A DNA stretch of 64,000 nucleotides from Novosphingobium malaysiense (GTDB lineage Bacteria > Pseudomonadota > Alphaproteobacteria > Sphingomonadales > Sphingomonadaceae), in contig NZ_JTDI01000005.1 of the NCBI RefSeq assembly GCF_000802225.1, forward strand, positions 310,001-374,000, read 5' to 3'. Shown here piece after piece: positions 1 to 7,267 of the stretch (position 1 is its first letter; each line of letters begins with the position of its first letter). The position numbers and the translations under genes are program-made. A model generated the notes under the pieces. The model did no database searches and had not been told where the DNA came from. It was given only the letters and a program-made list of their open reading frames with translations.

Positions 1-239
1 ACGGAGCTGATCCAGCTTGAAATCTGGCTCAAGCGAAGTGTCGGAAAATATTGCCGATTGTTTAGATCGTATCTCAGGTACCCGCGTGAGGTAAGGCTCT
101 TGAGCAGGATCGTGGCGCTTGACTGCGGGTAGTCCAGCTCGTCGATGATATCTTTCTGGCGAAGCGGTTTGCGGTGTTCGGAAAACAACTCGAAAATTTC
201 CAGAACGCGGATCGCCGACTTTACATCTCGTTTGGTCAT
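1..239 (-). CDS. IclR-family transcriptional regulator (3' end cut by window edge)
   Basis: The start codon is the ATG complementary to 237-239, and the frame stays open to position 1, so only about 79 N-terminal residues are present. They begin MTKRDVKSAIRVLEIFELFS and continue with a winged helix-turn-helix in the usual IclR layout (leader helix, recognition helix near DYPQSSATILLKSL, wing near RGYLRYD). IclR proteins are dimeric regulators that often sit beside the catabolic operon they control. The start lies one base from the stop of the upstream aldolase gene, so the two are probably co-transcribed leftward from the 1027-1438 region. The effector-binding domain lies outside the window. 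Confidence 0.75.
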   Translation of the reverse strand, partial: MTKRDVKSAIRVLEIFELFSEHRKPLRQKDIIDELDYPQSSATILLKSLTSRGYLRYDLNNRQYFPTLRLSQISSWISS

Positions 240-240
240 T

Positions 241-1026
241 TCAGCGCTCCGTTATGGCTTTGTACACGCTGTGATATGCGGCGGCGAGGACCTTGTAGTC
301 GATCGAATAGATATAGAAGTCGAAGCCCAACTCCCTCAGGGCGGGAAGCGAGGACAAATCGGAGACATACGCTCCGATCCGCATGTGCGGCCTCGCTTTC
401 GCTGCGCGATGAACGCGCTCGATAGCGGCCAGCACCCTGGGATGGTTGCCTTGCCCGTGGACGCCGAGCGATGTCGCGAGGTCGCCGGCGCCGCCCGGCA
501 AGACGATGCCGATTCCAGTCGTGTCGAAAACCTCTTCGATGCGGTCGACAACTTCGGCATCCTCGATCAGGCCGATACCAAACACCTCGTCGTTGCTGCG
601 CCTGGCGTAGGACCCGAAATCCTGGCCATAACCGGATGCGCGCGTGCCGGTGCAAGACGGACGGATCCCGTCGGGCGCATAGCTCAGAGCGCGCAAGCCC
701 AGCATCGACGCTTCCATGTCGAGGCCGAAGTGGGGAAGGATGATGCCCTGCGCCCCAGCGTCCAATGAGCGGGCGATCGGTTCCGGGGAGATCGTGCCGA
801 CCCGAATCCACCAGGACATTCCGCCGGCATGGGCTGCCCGTGCCTGACCGGGCAGCATGGCCAAGCTCGTCGTAGCGTGCTCAAGATCGATGATGCCCAC
901 ATCGAAACCGCTTAGTCCGATGATTTCCGTTATGGACGGGTCGCTTGAAAATATGAACGTGCCTGTGCACTGTTCCTGTGCGCGCAGTTTTTGAAGGGCA
1001 GGATTGGGAGGGAGGAATTCGCGCAT
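241..1026 (-). CDS. HpcH/HpaI-family aldolase (pyruvate-type class II aldolase)
   Basis: The 261-residue length fits the HpcH/HpaI aldolase/citrate lyase family, whose members reversibly cleave 4-hydroxy-2-oxo acids to pyruvate or glyoxylate plus an aldehyde, using a divalent metal. Visible family marks are DLEH at residues 47-50 (catalytic His), IRVG at 74-77, the metal-ligand Glu in GLIED near 155 and the Asp in GAGDLATSLG near 182. It reads leftward, directly followed by an IclR regulator gene. The aldehyde produced cannot be predicted. It could feed the same pathway as the divergent monooxygenase cluster. Assignment to the family is firm; the substrate is unknown. Confidence 0.85.
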   Translation of the reverse strand: MREFLPPNPALQKLRAQEQCTGTFIFSSDPSITEIIGLSGFDVGIIDLEHATTSLAMLPGQARAAHAGGMSWWIRVGTISPEPIARSLDAGAQGIILPHFGLDMEASMLGLRALSYAPDGIRPSCTGTRASGYGQDFGSYARRSNDEVFGIGLIEDAEVVDRIEEVFDTTGIGIVLPGGAGDLATSLGVHGQGNHPRVLAAIERVHRAAKARPHMRIGAYVSDLSSLPALRELGFDFYIYSIDYKVLAAAYHSVYKAITER

Positions 1027-1438
1027 CGCTCTCCATTCTATATTTTATGTTCGGTCAGCCGCTGCGCTCGCAATCGGCATTGATCACCAGCCAAGGCGCA
1101 TACGTCATCGCGTCGCGTTCGAGCTGAATACATTCATATGGCCTGCAAGCTTGTCACAAGGCCTTGCGTCCCATCGCGGGGCGTGAATCCTGTGGCGCAT
1201 CCGTGCTCTCCCAATTCGCGGGCAGGTGTTGCCTGTCTCGCCGGCTTAGAGTCGCTGCCGCACATCTCAAATCGAAACCGCGGCAGGAGGCTCCTGTATC
1301 TCAGGGATGATATGCCGAGCGCTCGGAAAAACATCAATGAAATATCCAAGATCGCAATGTTGTTTTTGGTTGTTCGCTCTCGAGCGTTGGCCCACCGCTC
1401 GAGCAACGAACTTGGAAGTTTCGCCAAAGGAGAGGGCA
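1027..1438. promoter_or_regulatory. Divergent intergenic region between aldolase and monooxygenase
   Basis: This 412-bp gap separates the leftward aldolase/IclR pair from the rightward monooxygenase cluster, so it should hold both promoters. No convincing small gene was found. CGCATACGTCAT at about 1097-1108 differs from the CKCATATGNRAT motif at the two core/near-core positions, and a bare CATATG lies at 1135-1140. Both are weak matches. The extended open frame from 1307 into the monooxygenase lacks family similarity before 1439. Confidence 0.35.
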
Positions 1439-2734
1439 TTGCTAAAGAGCATTTCTTGGAACTTCGTCGGCTGGGTCGATCTGGAAGACGTTGGGTTTGA
1501 AGGCACGCCAATCGATGCGCGCCATCACACCAAAGAATTCCTGGCTACCGCGTACGGTTCCTTCGAGAAGATGGCGCGTACGATGGACCCGCTCGGTTAC
1601 GATGCGCTCTTCGCAACGGAACACCACTTCCAGCCTGAGGGGATCGAGGTTTTTCCAAACCTTCAGCTTCTGGGCATTCACCTCGCCGGTATTACGAAGA
1701 ACTTGCGCTTCGGCACGGCCGTCAACATCCTTCCACAGTGGCACCCGCTGCGCCTGGCCGAAGATTATGCGATGGCCGACATCCTCACGCGCGGTCGTGT
1801 TATCTTCGGCGTGGGTCGTGGCACGCAGACGCGCGAGGCCGAATGTCTCGGTGCACCGATGTCCGACCAGCGCGCCAACCGTGCGCTGATGGCGGATAAC
1901 CTGGAACTTCTGATGAAGGCCTTCAATGAAGAGCACTTCTCGCACTACAGCGAAAACTACAATATTCCGCCTCGCGATTCCTATTACCGCGGCAAGCTGA
2001 TGGACCAGATCACGCTGGTCCCCAAACCTCTGTACAACAAGGAAATCTGGCAGCCCATCTCGACAGGAAATGCCCAGGGCGTGGAATTGCAGGCGCGCTA
2101 CGGAATCAAGGGTATTCATCCGCTCATCAAGATCGATGGTGACGAGATCGATCCGATCTGCCTGATGTATCAGGAAGCTGCGCGCAAATTCGGAAAAGAT
2201 CTGGGCGTGGGCGAGAACATGGCCGCTTATCTCTACTGCCATATGGCCGAATCGCGCGAAAAAGCGACTGCCGAAGTCGAGATTTTCGAGGAAGAAAGCT
2301 TCAAGCGCCAGGCCGGCATCGGCGGTCTCCCGACCGATCCCTCTTTCCAGGGTCGTTTCATGCACTCTGTGGAGGACCTGATGGCGCTGGGCCATCCGTC
2401 AACCGCGCGCGCGACTGCGAAAAAGATGGGCTACAAGCCTCTGGCTGAGCGTGCCAAGGACAACTCGGCCCTCCTTTATGGCACCGCCGACGAGATCATC
2501 GCCTCGCTTAAGCGCCTCGAAGAGAAGTATCCGGCTCTCGAGACCCTGATCCTGCATCCGCCTGAACTGACCCACTCGGGTATCATGCTCGAGCAGATGG
2601 AGCGTTTCGCCAAGGAAGTGATGCCCGCATTCCCGGCCGCAGTCCAAAAGGACCGCGTATGGCCCGACCTGCTGGCCAATCCGGAGAAGATCGAGCGTTA
2701 CGTCTACGAGCCGGTAGTGGAGGCGGCCGAGTAA
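1439..2734 (+). CDS. LLM-class flavin-dependent monooxygenase (luciferase-like)
   Basis: This protein of about 431 residues belongs to the bacterial luciferase-like family, TIM-barrel monooxygenases that use reduced flavin (usually FMNH2) and oxygen. The N-terminal strand ISWNFVGWVDLEDV, the ATEHHFQPEG segment and the GVGRGTQTREAECLG segment are typical. I place the start at the TTG at 1439 because a strong AAGGAG (1428-1433) precedes it by six bases. An in-frame ATG at 1307 would add 44 residues that do not look like this family. It is the first gene of a plus-strand cluster. Reduced flavin could come from the flavin reductase at 40908. The substrate is unknown. Confidence 0.85.
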   Translation: MLKSISWNFVGWVDLEDVGFEGTPIDARHHTKEFLATAYGSFEKMARTMDPLGYDALFATEHHFQPEGIEVFPNLQLLGIHLAGITKNLRFGTAVNILPQWHPLRLAEDYAMADILTRGRVIFGVGRGTQTREAECLGAPMSDQRANRALMADNLELLMKAFNEEHFSHYSENYNIPPRDSYYRGKLMDQITLVPKPLYNKEIWQPISTGNAQGVELQARYGIKGIHPLIKIDGDEIDPICLMYQEAARKFGKDLGVGENMAAYLYCHMAESREKATAEVEIFEEESFKRQAGIGGLPTDPSFQGRFMHSVEDLMALGHPSTARATAKKMGYKPLAERAKDNSALLYGTADEIIASLKRLEEKYPALETLILHPPELTHSGIMLEQMERFAKEVMPAFPAAVQKDRVWPDLLANPEKIERYVYEPVVEAAE

Positions 2735-2751
2735 TCCGGAAGGGCAGCTAC

Positions 2752-3642
2752 GTGGTTCATGGATTGCCTGCCAAGCTCTGTGCCGACGGGTTGGTCCTGC
2801 CGGAAGGACCGCGTTGGCGGGATGGTGAACTGATCTTTTCCGACATGTTTGGCCATCGCGTTGCGGCTCTTTCCGGTTGCGGTGTCGTAACGACGCTGGC
2901 GAGGGTCACGCAGCAACCTTCCGGCCTCGGCTGGTTGCCCGATGGGCGCCTCATCGTAGTCTCGATGCTCGATCGCAAGATCAGGGTGGTAGGCAAGGAT
3001 GGCTCGGCAGACGTGTTGGTATCCATCGGCGATTGCGCGGTGGATCGGTGCAATGACATGGTCGTCGATGCGCGCGGCTGGGCCTATGTGGGCAGCTTCC
3101 CGGCAAGCCAGGGGGCAACGGCCTGGGAGCGGATCGACAATTCGCCCATGGCTGCCGTTGCATGTGTTGATTTTCGCGATCTTGACAATATTCGCGTGAA
3201 TATTGCGGCAACCGGCCTACACATGCCCAACGGCATGGTCATTTCCGAAGACGGCAGAACCCTGATCGTCGCGGAAACGGCAGGTCGGCGCCTGACCGCA
3301 TTCGATATCGATCAAGACGGGGGGCTTGCAAACAGGCGGGTGTGGGCTGACCTTCCCATCAGGCCGGATGGGATCTGCCTGGATGTGCAAGGCGCAATCT
3401 GGGTCGCTACCCCGCTCGACCAGCCTGCCTTCCTGCACGTGCGGGAAGGGGGAGAAGTCATCGCCACGGTAGACGGAGACGGTCTGGGAGGGTTTGCTTG
3501 TGAACTGGGCGGGGAAGACGGCCGTACGCTGTTTCTGCTCGAGGCACCTTATCCCGTTCAACCCGATGCGCCACTGGGACGGATAAGATCCGTGCGAGTG
3601 GACGTACCCGGAATCAGAAAATCGGATGGAAATGCACAATGA
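2752..3642 (+). CDS. SMP-30/gluconolactonase-family lactonase
   Basis: This 296-residue six-bladed propeller protein belongs to the SMP-30/regucalcin/gluconolactonase family, calcium- or zinc-dependent hydrolases of lactones and related esters. Expected metal-ligand motifs are visible: the Glu in LPEGPRW, the Asn in RCNDMVVD, the Asn in MPNGM and the Asp in PDGICLD. I choose GTG at 2752, preceded by GGAAGG eight bases upstream, rather than an upstream start inside the monooxygenase gene. Its end overlaps the next start by ATGA, showing translational coupling. It probably opens a lactone in the cluster's pathway. Confidence 0.82.
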   Translation: MVHGLPAKLCADGLVLPEGPRWRDGELIFSDMFGHRVAALSGCGVVTTLARVTQQPSGLGWLPDGRLIVVSMLDRKIRVVGKDGSADVLVSIGDCAVDRCNDMVVDARGWAYVGSFPASQGATAWERIDNSPMAAVACVDFRDLDNIRVNIAATGLHMPNGMVISEDGRTLIVAETAGRRLTAFDIDQDGGLANRRVWADLPIRPDGICLDVQGAIWVATPLDQPAFLHVREGGEVIATVDGDGLGGFACELGGEDGRTLFLLEAPYPVQPDAPLGRIRSVRVDVPGIRKSDGNAQ

Positions 3643-4184
3643 CGATTATGGAAGGTTGGGAGAAGGAAGGCAGGTTAGCCGCACTCGAGGCCAATGTGCG
3701 TTACCTTCTGGACATCGAGGAGATCCGGAACATCCGGCGTCTCTACCACACGTACGTGAACGAAAGGACGCCAGAACGCATTGCCGACCTTTTTACCAAC
3801 GATGGTGAATGGGACTTCGGCCCGGTCAGCCGCGGGAGCAATGTGCGCGAATACTTCACCAACTTGAAGGACCGCTCGCAGTTCTTCCAGCAGTTCCCGC
3901 ACCATCACGTCGTCGAGGTCACGGGCGATCTTGCAACAGGTTTCTGCTATCAGGAGGCGAAGGCCGTCATTAATGGGATCGCCTACACGGTCCTAGGTCG
4001 CTACGACGACGTCTACCACCGCACGCCCGCCGGTTGGCGTTTCCGCAAGATGTGTTTCGATCCCCGGGTCTTCGCGCCTTCGTCGGATCAGTCCTGGGCC
4101 GATCCCGCCAAGCGCCGTGTGGACCCTTACGCGAACTTCATGGAACGCGATGCGGACGGCAACCTGATCATCCCGAAATCATAA
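3639..4184 (+). CDS. SnoaL-like (NTF2-fold) protein
   Basis: This 181-residue protein has the layout of SnoaL_4-type NTF2-like proteins: an N-terminal helix pair (DIEEIRNIRRLYHTYVNER), a cone-shaped sheet and FPHHHVVEVTGD in mid-protein. This fold is used by isomerases, cyclases, dehydratases and small subunits of ring-hydroxylating oxygenases. No family-specific catalytic set can be assigned. The start overlaps the SMP-30 stop by four bases (ATGA). It is one of three SnoaL-like proteins in the catabolic part (also 36255 and 38903). A role as isomerase or dehydratase is inference. Confidence 0.72.
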   Translation: MTIMEGWEKEGRLAALEANVRYLLDIEEIRNIRRLYHTYVNERTPERIADLFTNDGEWDFGPVSRGSNVREYFTNLKDRSQFFQQFPHHHVVEVTGDLATGFCYQEAKAVINGIAYTVLGRYDDVYHRTPAGWRFRKMCFDPRVFAPSSDQSWADPAKRRVDPYANFMERDADGNLIIPKS

Positions 4185-4209
4185 TTCTCGACCTGATGGA
4201 GGACACCTT

Positions 4210-4674
4210 ATGAGTGCCGATGAATTCCAGTCCATTTACACCACGCACGTGACTGTCTCCGGCGGTCGCACCGGCTCTGTGTCGACCGATGACGGTCGTC
4301 TCGACCTGGCTGTTTCGATGCCCAAGGCCATGGGTGGCGATGATGGCCCGGGTACCAACCCCGAGCAGCTTTTCGGCGCCGGTTACGGCGCGTGCTTCCT
4401 GTCGGCCCTGAAGGGTACGATCATGCGTGCCAAGGCCAAGGTCGGCGAACCTTCGGTCGTTGCGTCGGTCTCGCTCACCAAGAATTCGGTTCCCAAGTAT
4501 CGCCTGCATGTCGATCTTGAGGTGACCATCCCAGAGGCAGACGCGGAACTGGCGACGCAGCTTGTGGCAACCGCCCACCAGCTTTGCCCCTATTCCGAAG
4601 CGCTGCGCGGCAATGCGAGTGTCGATCTGTCGGTCAAGTCCGGTGGAAGCGTAAGCAAGCTTGAACAGGCTTGA
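4210..4674 (+). CDS. ohr: Organic hydroperoxide resistance protein (Ohr/OsmC family)
   Basis: This 154-residue protein matches Ohr length. The two redox cysteines are C62 (GYGACFLSAL) and C126 (HQLCPYSEALRGN), and the supporting Arg20 and Glu52 are in place. Ohr enzymes reduce organic hydroperoxides with lipoylated-protein thiols. A GGAGG-type ribosome site (tggaggacacc) precedes the ATG. Its position inside the catabolic cluster suggests detoxification of peroxides formed by uncoupled flavin monooxygenases or by lipophilic substrates, rather than a general stress role. Ohr is normally controlled by OhrR, which is not present nearby. Confidence 0.88.
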   Translation: MSADEFQSIYTTHVTVSGGRTGSVSTDDGRLDLAVSMPKAMGGDDGPGTNPEQLFGAGYGACFLSALKGTIMRAKAKVGEPSVVASVSLTKNSVPKYRLHVDLEVTIPEADAELATQLVATAHQLCPYSEALRGNASVDLSVKSGGSVSKLEQA

Positions 4675-4717
4675 TCGTAAATTAGATTGAGTTTCCGTAT
4701 GATTAGGAGTGCGATGC

Positions 4718-5581
4718 ATGGCTGACCGCGAACAGGTCCGTCATCTGGAAGGAATGGCCGTCGAGATGCGGCGCAACTTGTTGCGCCTGGCACTTTCGTT
4801 CGACGGCCCCGTCCATCTTGGGGGCGACATGTCGATGACCGAACTGCTCATCGCACTCTATCATTATGGAATGAATGTTGACCCGGCGGACATCAGAGCC
4901 GCCGAACGGGACCGTTTCATCCTCAGCAAGGGGCATGGCGCGGTTGGCATGTACATCGCCATGGCCCTGCGCGGGTTCTATGAATTCGACGACATTCTGG
5001 CGACCTATGGCCAGTTCGGCAGCGCCTACGGCATGCATCCGTGCCGTACCCAGCTTCCCGCGCTCGAAAGTTCTACTGGCTCGCTCGGCCATGGCCTGCC
5101 CATTGCGGTCGGGCTGGCTTTCGCGGCGCGCCAGCGCAAGCAGACGCACAGGGTGTTCACGCTGATCGGTGATGGCGAGTCTTGCGAAGGGTCCATCTGG
5201 GAAGCGGCGAACACTGCGGGTTCCTATGGACTGGGCAACCTTGTCGGCGTCGTCGATTTCAACAAGCAGCTGATGACCAACCTCAACGGCAACACGATGA
5301 ACCTCGAACCGTTTGCCGACAAGTGGCGGGCATTTCGCTGGAACACCATCGAAGTCGACGGGCACGACATGGCTGCGATCTGCGATGTGCTCGATAACCT
5401 TCCGCCGGCCGATGGCAATCGCCCGACGATGATCGTGGCGCATACGATCAAGGGCAAGGGCGTCTCCTTCATGGAGCGTTCGATCGCGTGGCACGCGAAC
5501 AACCTCAATCAGGAGTTTTTCGATATCGCCATGGCCGAGATCGATGCCGCTGCTGCCAAGCTTGAAGGAGCGGTGGCATGA
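4718..5581 (+). CDS. Transketolase, N-terminal (thiamine diphosphate-binding) subunit
   Basis: This 287-residue N-terminal half of a split transketolase carries the thiamine diphosphate motif GDGESCEG...FN, the SKGHGAVGMY segment, and SSTGSLGHGLPIAVG. The start is the ATG at 4718, eight bases after AGGAG. It overlaps the C-terminal subunit gene by ATGA, so both are made together. Split transketolases move two-carbon ketol units, or act as alpha-keto or acyloin cleaving enzymes, in specialised catabolic clusters. Here it follows a monooxygenase, lactonase and Ohr, so a dedicated catabolic role is more likely than the central pentose phosphate pathway. This is inference from context. Confidence 0.9.
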   Translation: MADREQVRHLEGMAVEMRRNLLRLALSFDGPVHLGGDMSMTELLIALYHYGMNVDPADIRAAERDRFILSKGHGAVGMYIAMALRGFYEFDDILATYGQFGSAYGMHPCRTQLPALESSTGSLGHGLPIAVGLAFAARQRKQTHRVFTLIGDGESCEGSIWEAANTAGSYGLGNLVGVVDFNKQLMTNLNGNTMNLEPFADKWRAFRWNTIEVDGHDMAAICDVLDNLPPADGNRPTMIVAHTIKGKGVSFMERSIAWHANNLNQEFFDIAMAEIDAAAAKLEGAVA

Positions 5582-6558
5582 GTACCGCAGTCATGAACAG
5601 CCCCGCGAAAAACGTCGTTAAGCTGGGCGACAAGGCCGCCGGTCGCGGTGTGATGGACCAGGTGCTGGTCGATCTCGGCACCGAAAACGAGGATGTGTGG
5701 ACGGTGTGTGCCGACATGAGCACGTATCTCGGCTCTTTCCGCAAGGCCTTCCCGGACCGCTACATCGATGTCGGCATTGCCGAGCAGACATCGGTGGGCA
5801 TTGCCGCTGGCCTGGCCCTTGAAGGGGCGATCCCCTTCGTGGCGGGCATGGCCCCGTTCATCTCGATGCGTTCGCTTGAACAGGTGCGTTCGGACGTCTG
5901 CTACCAGGACCTGCCGGTCAAGTTCGTGGCCTGGTATGGTGGTCTTACCACCGGCGGCGGCTCCACGCACAACGCGATGGAAGACATCGCGCTGATGAAG
6001 CAGCTGGTGAACATGGACGTGGTATCGGTGGGCGATCCCAACATGGTCGGCGCCCTGATGCGCGCCAGCATGGATCATCCGCACCCGCTCTACATCCGTT
6101 TCGGCGTGGGCAAGGGTGATCCCTGCCTGTACGATCCGGAAACGATCAGCGTGGAAATCGGTAAGGGCATCTTGGCGCGCGAAGGCAGCGATGCAACGAT
6201 CTTGGCGCATGGCGACCTTGTGTTCGAGGCGCTCAGGGCAGCCGAGGCTCTGGCGGAAACCGGCGTGAATGCCCGCGTCGTCGACATGTATTCGATCAAG
6301 CCGCTCGATAAGGAACTTCTGCTTCGCTGCGTCGAGGAAACCGGGCATATCGTCGTGGTAGAGGACCACCTTACCTTTGGCGGCCTGGCTTCTTCCATCG
6401 CGGATGCTCTGATGGACGAGCGCGTGATGCCGCGCTCTTTCCGCCGTCTCGGCGTGCCGCAGATATACAGTGGTTTCGGCAGCCCGCAGGTGAACTGGGC
6501 GCAATACGGCTATGACCGCGGCGGCATCGTCGCAGCAGTGATTGAGATGCTGGGGTAG
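5578..6558 (+). CDS. Transketolase, C-terminal (pyrimidine-binding) subunit
   Basis: This 326-residue protein has the pyrimidine-binding domain followed by the transketolase C-terminal domain. The catalytic Glu that activates thiamine diphosphate is E69 in DVGIAEQTSVGIAAG, and YGGLTTGGGSTHNAMEDIA is typical of the split form. It overlaps the N-terminal subunit by four bases (ATGA at 5578). The active enzyme would be a heterotetramer of the two subunits. Comparable two-gene transketolases occur in apulose and sulfosugar pathways, but none of the marker genes for those pathways is nearby, so the substrate remains open. Confidence 0.9.
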   Translation: MSTAVMNSPAKNVVKLGDKAAGRGVMDQVLVDLGTENEDVWTVCADMSTYLGSFRKAFPDRYIDVGIAEQTSVGIAAGLALEGAIPFVAGMAPFISMRSLEQVRSDVCYQDLPVKFVAWYGGLTTGGGSTHNAMEDIALMKQLVNMDVVSVGDPNMVGALMRASMDHPHPLYIRFGVGKGDPCLYDPETISVEIGKGILAREGSDATILAHGDLVFEALRAAEALAETGVNARVVDMYSIKPLDKELLLRCVEETGHIVVVEDHLTFGGLASSIADALMDERVMPRSFRRLGVPQIYSGFGSPQVNWAQYGYDRGGIVAAVIEMLG

Positions 6559-6570
6559 GCGCGGCTGGAG

Positions 6571-6891
6571 ATGATCATTGTTCAGGGCTCATTTCGTGTC
6601 GATCCCCAGGATCGTCCCGGCATGCTTGAGTTCCTTGCAGGAGTGATAGAGGTTTCGCGCCAGCGTGAGGGTTGCCTGGAATATGTCGTGGCGGCGGACC
6701 CGATCGATGCCGGGCGTATCGTCGTTTCCGAACGCTGGCAGTCACGCGCGATGCTCGATAATCATCTTGCCGCGCAAAAGAACGAACGCGCTCAGGAAGC
6801 CGGTTCGCGCCCCACCGATGCGAAGGCCATGCCGCAGATTACCGACCGCCTGGTGAATGTCTACGAAGTCGCCGCGTTCTCGCCTCTTTGA
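6571..6891 (+). CDS. ABM-domain quinol monooxygenase-like protein
   Basis: This 106-residue protein is a single antibiotic-biosynthesis-monooxygenase (ABM) domain: MIIVQGSFRVDPQDRPGMLE, EGCLEYVVAADP, and VSERWQSRAMLDNHL. ABM proteins form dimers with a ferredoxin-like fold. Some, such as YgiN, oxidise quinols with no cofactor, and others degrade haem. It starts 12 bases after the transketolase stop and is probably the last gene of that transcript. In this setting it may handle a hydroquinone or phenolic intermediate. No catalytic residue can be assigned with confidence. Confidence 0.75.
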   Translation: MIIVQGSFRVDPQDRPGMLEFLAGVIEVSRQREGCLEYVVAADPIDAGRIVVSERWQSRAMLDNHLAAQKNERAQEAGSRPTDAKAMPQITDRLVNVYEVAAFSPL

Positions 6892-7267
6892 CGACGCGGC
6901 ATGGAAAAGAACTGATAAGCTGAACACAGGAGCCGCCAAGCAATGATCGCTCGATGCCCGAAAGTGAACCGTACGCCGGGACTGGATCGCCACGGCATGC
7001 GCATGTTCGCTCTCAGGCGCGCGCCGATGTCTTCGCGTCAGGGGCGACGCAAGAGCGGGACCGGCACGGCTCCGGTACGCTGGCCTTCGTTCCTGGCGAA
7101 TCGATGTCTTTCCGTCTGCGCGGTGAGCGCGTCTGGCACGGACATGCCCGGGAGCTAATGGCCTGGCTTCGCATGTCCAGGCGGGACAAACGGTTGTTCT
7201 AGCATTGCGGCGCATACGCAAGTGACTGAATAACGACTAAAAATAACTACTTTTTGGGTGAAGTACT
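6892..7267. other. 376-bp gap with no convincing gene; faint cupin-like remnant
   Basis: An open frame at 6954-7202 reads GTGSPRHAHVR and later GTLAFVPGESMSFRLRG. This resembles the two halves of a cupin domain, but the middle strands are missing, so it may be a decayed gene or chance. CGCATACGCAAG at 7211-7222 resembles the CKCATATGNRAT motif imperfectly. AT-rich DNA at about 7228-7262 just upstream of the amidohydrolase may hold its promoter. Confidence 0.25.

Noticed and set aside
1135..1140. CATATG upstream of the first catabolic cluster as another operator
   Set aside because: The flanks do not fit CKCATATGNRAT, and the bare hexamer is expected by chance about every 4 kb
1307..1438. N-terminal extension of the luciferase-like gene to ATG 1307
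   Set aside because: The 44 extra residues lack family similarity and a TTG start with a strong AAGGAG site fits the family N terminus better
4718..6558. Assignment to apulose or sulfoquinovose transketolase pathways
   Set aside because: The split form occurs there, but none of the marker kinases, isomerases or sulfosugar genes is nearby
6943..7202. Two overlapping short open frames (72 and 82 residues) between the ABM protein and the amidohydrolase
   Set aside because: A ribosome-like site precedes one, but the product has only a faint cupin look (GTGSPRHAHVR) with missing strands, so I did not call a gene
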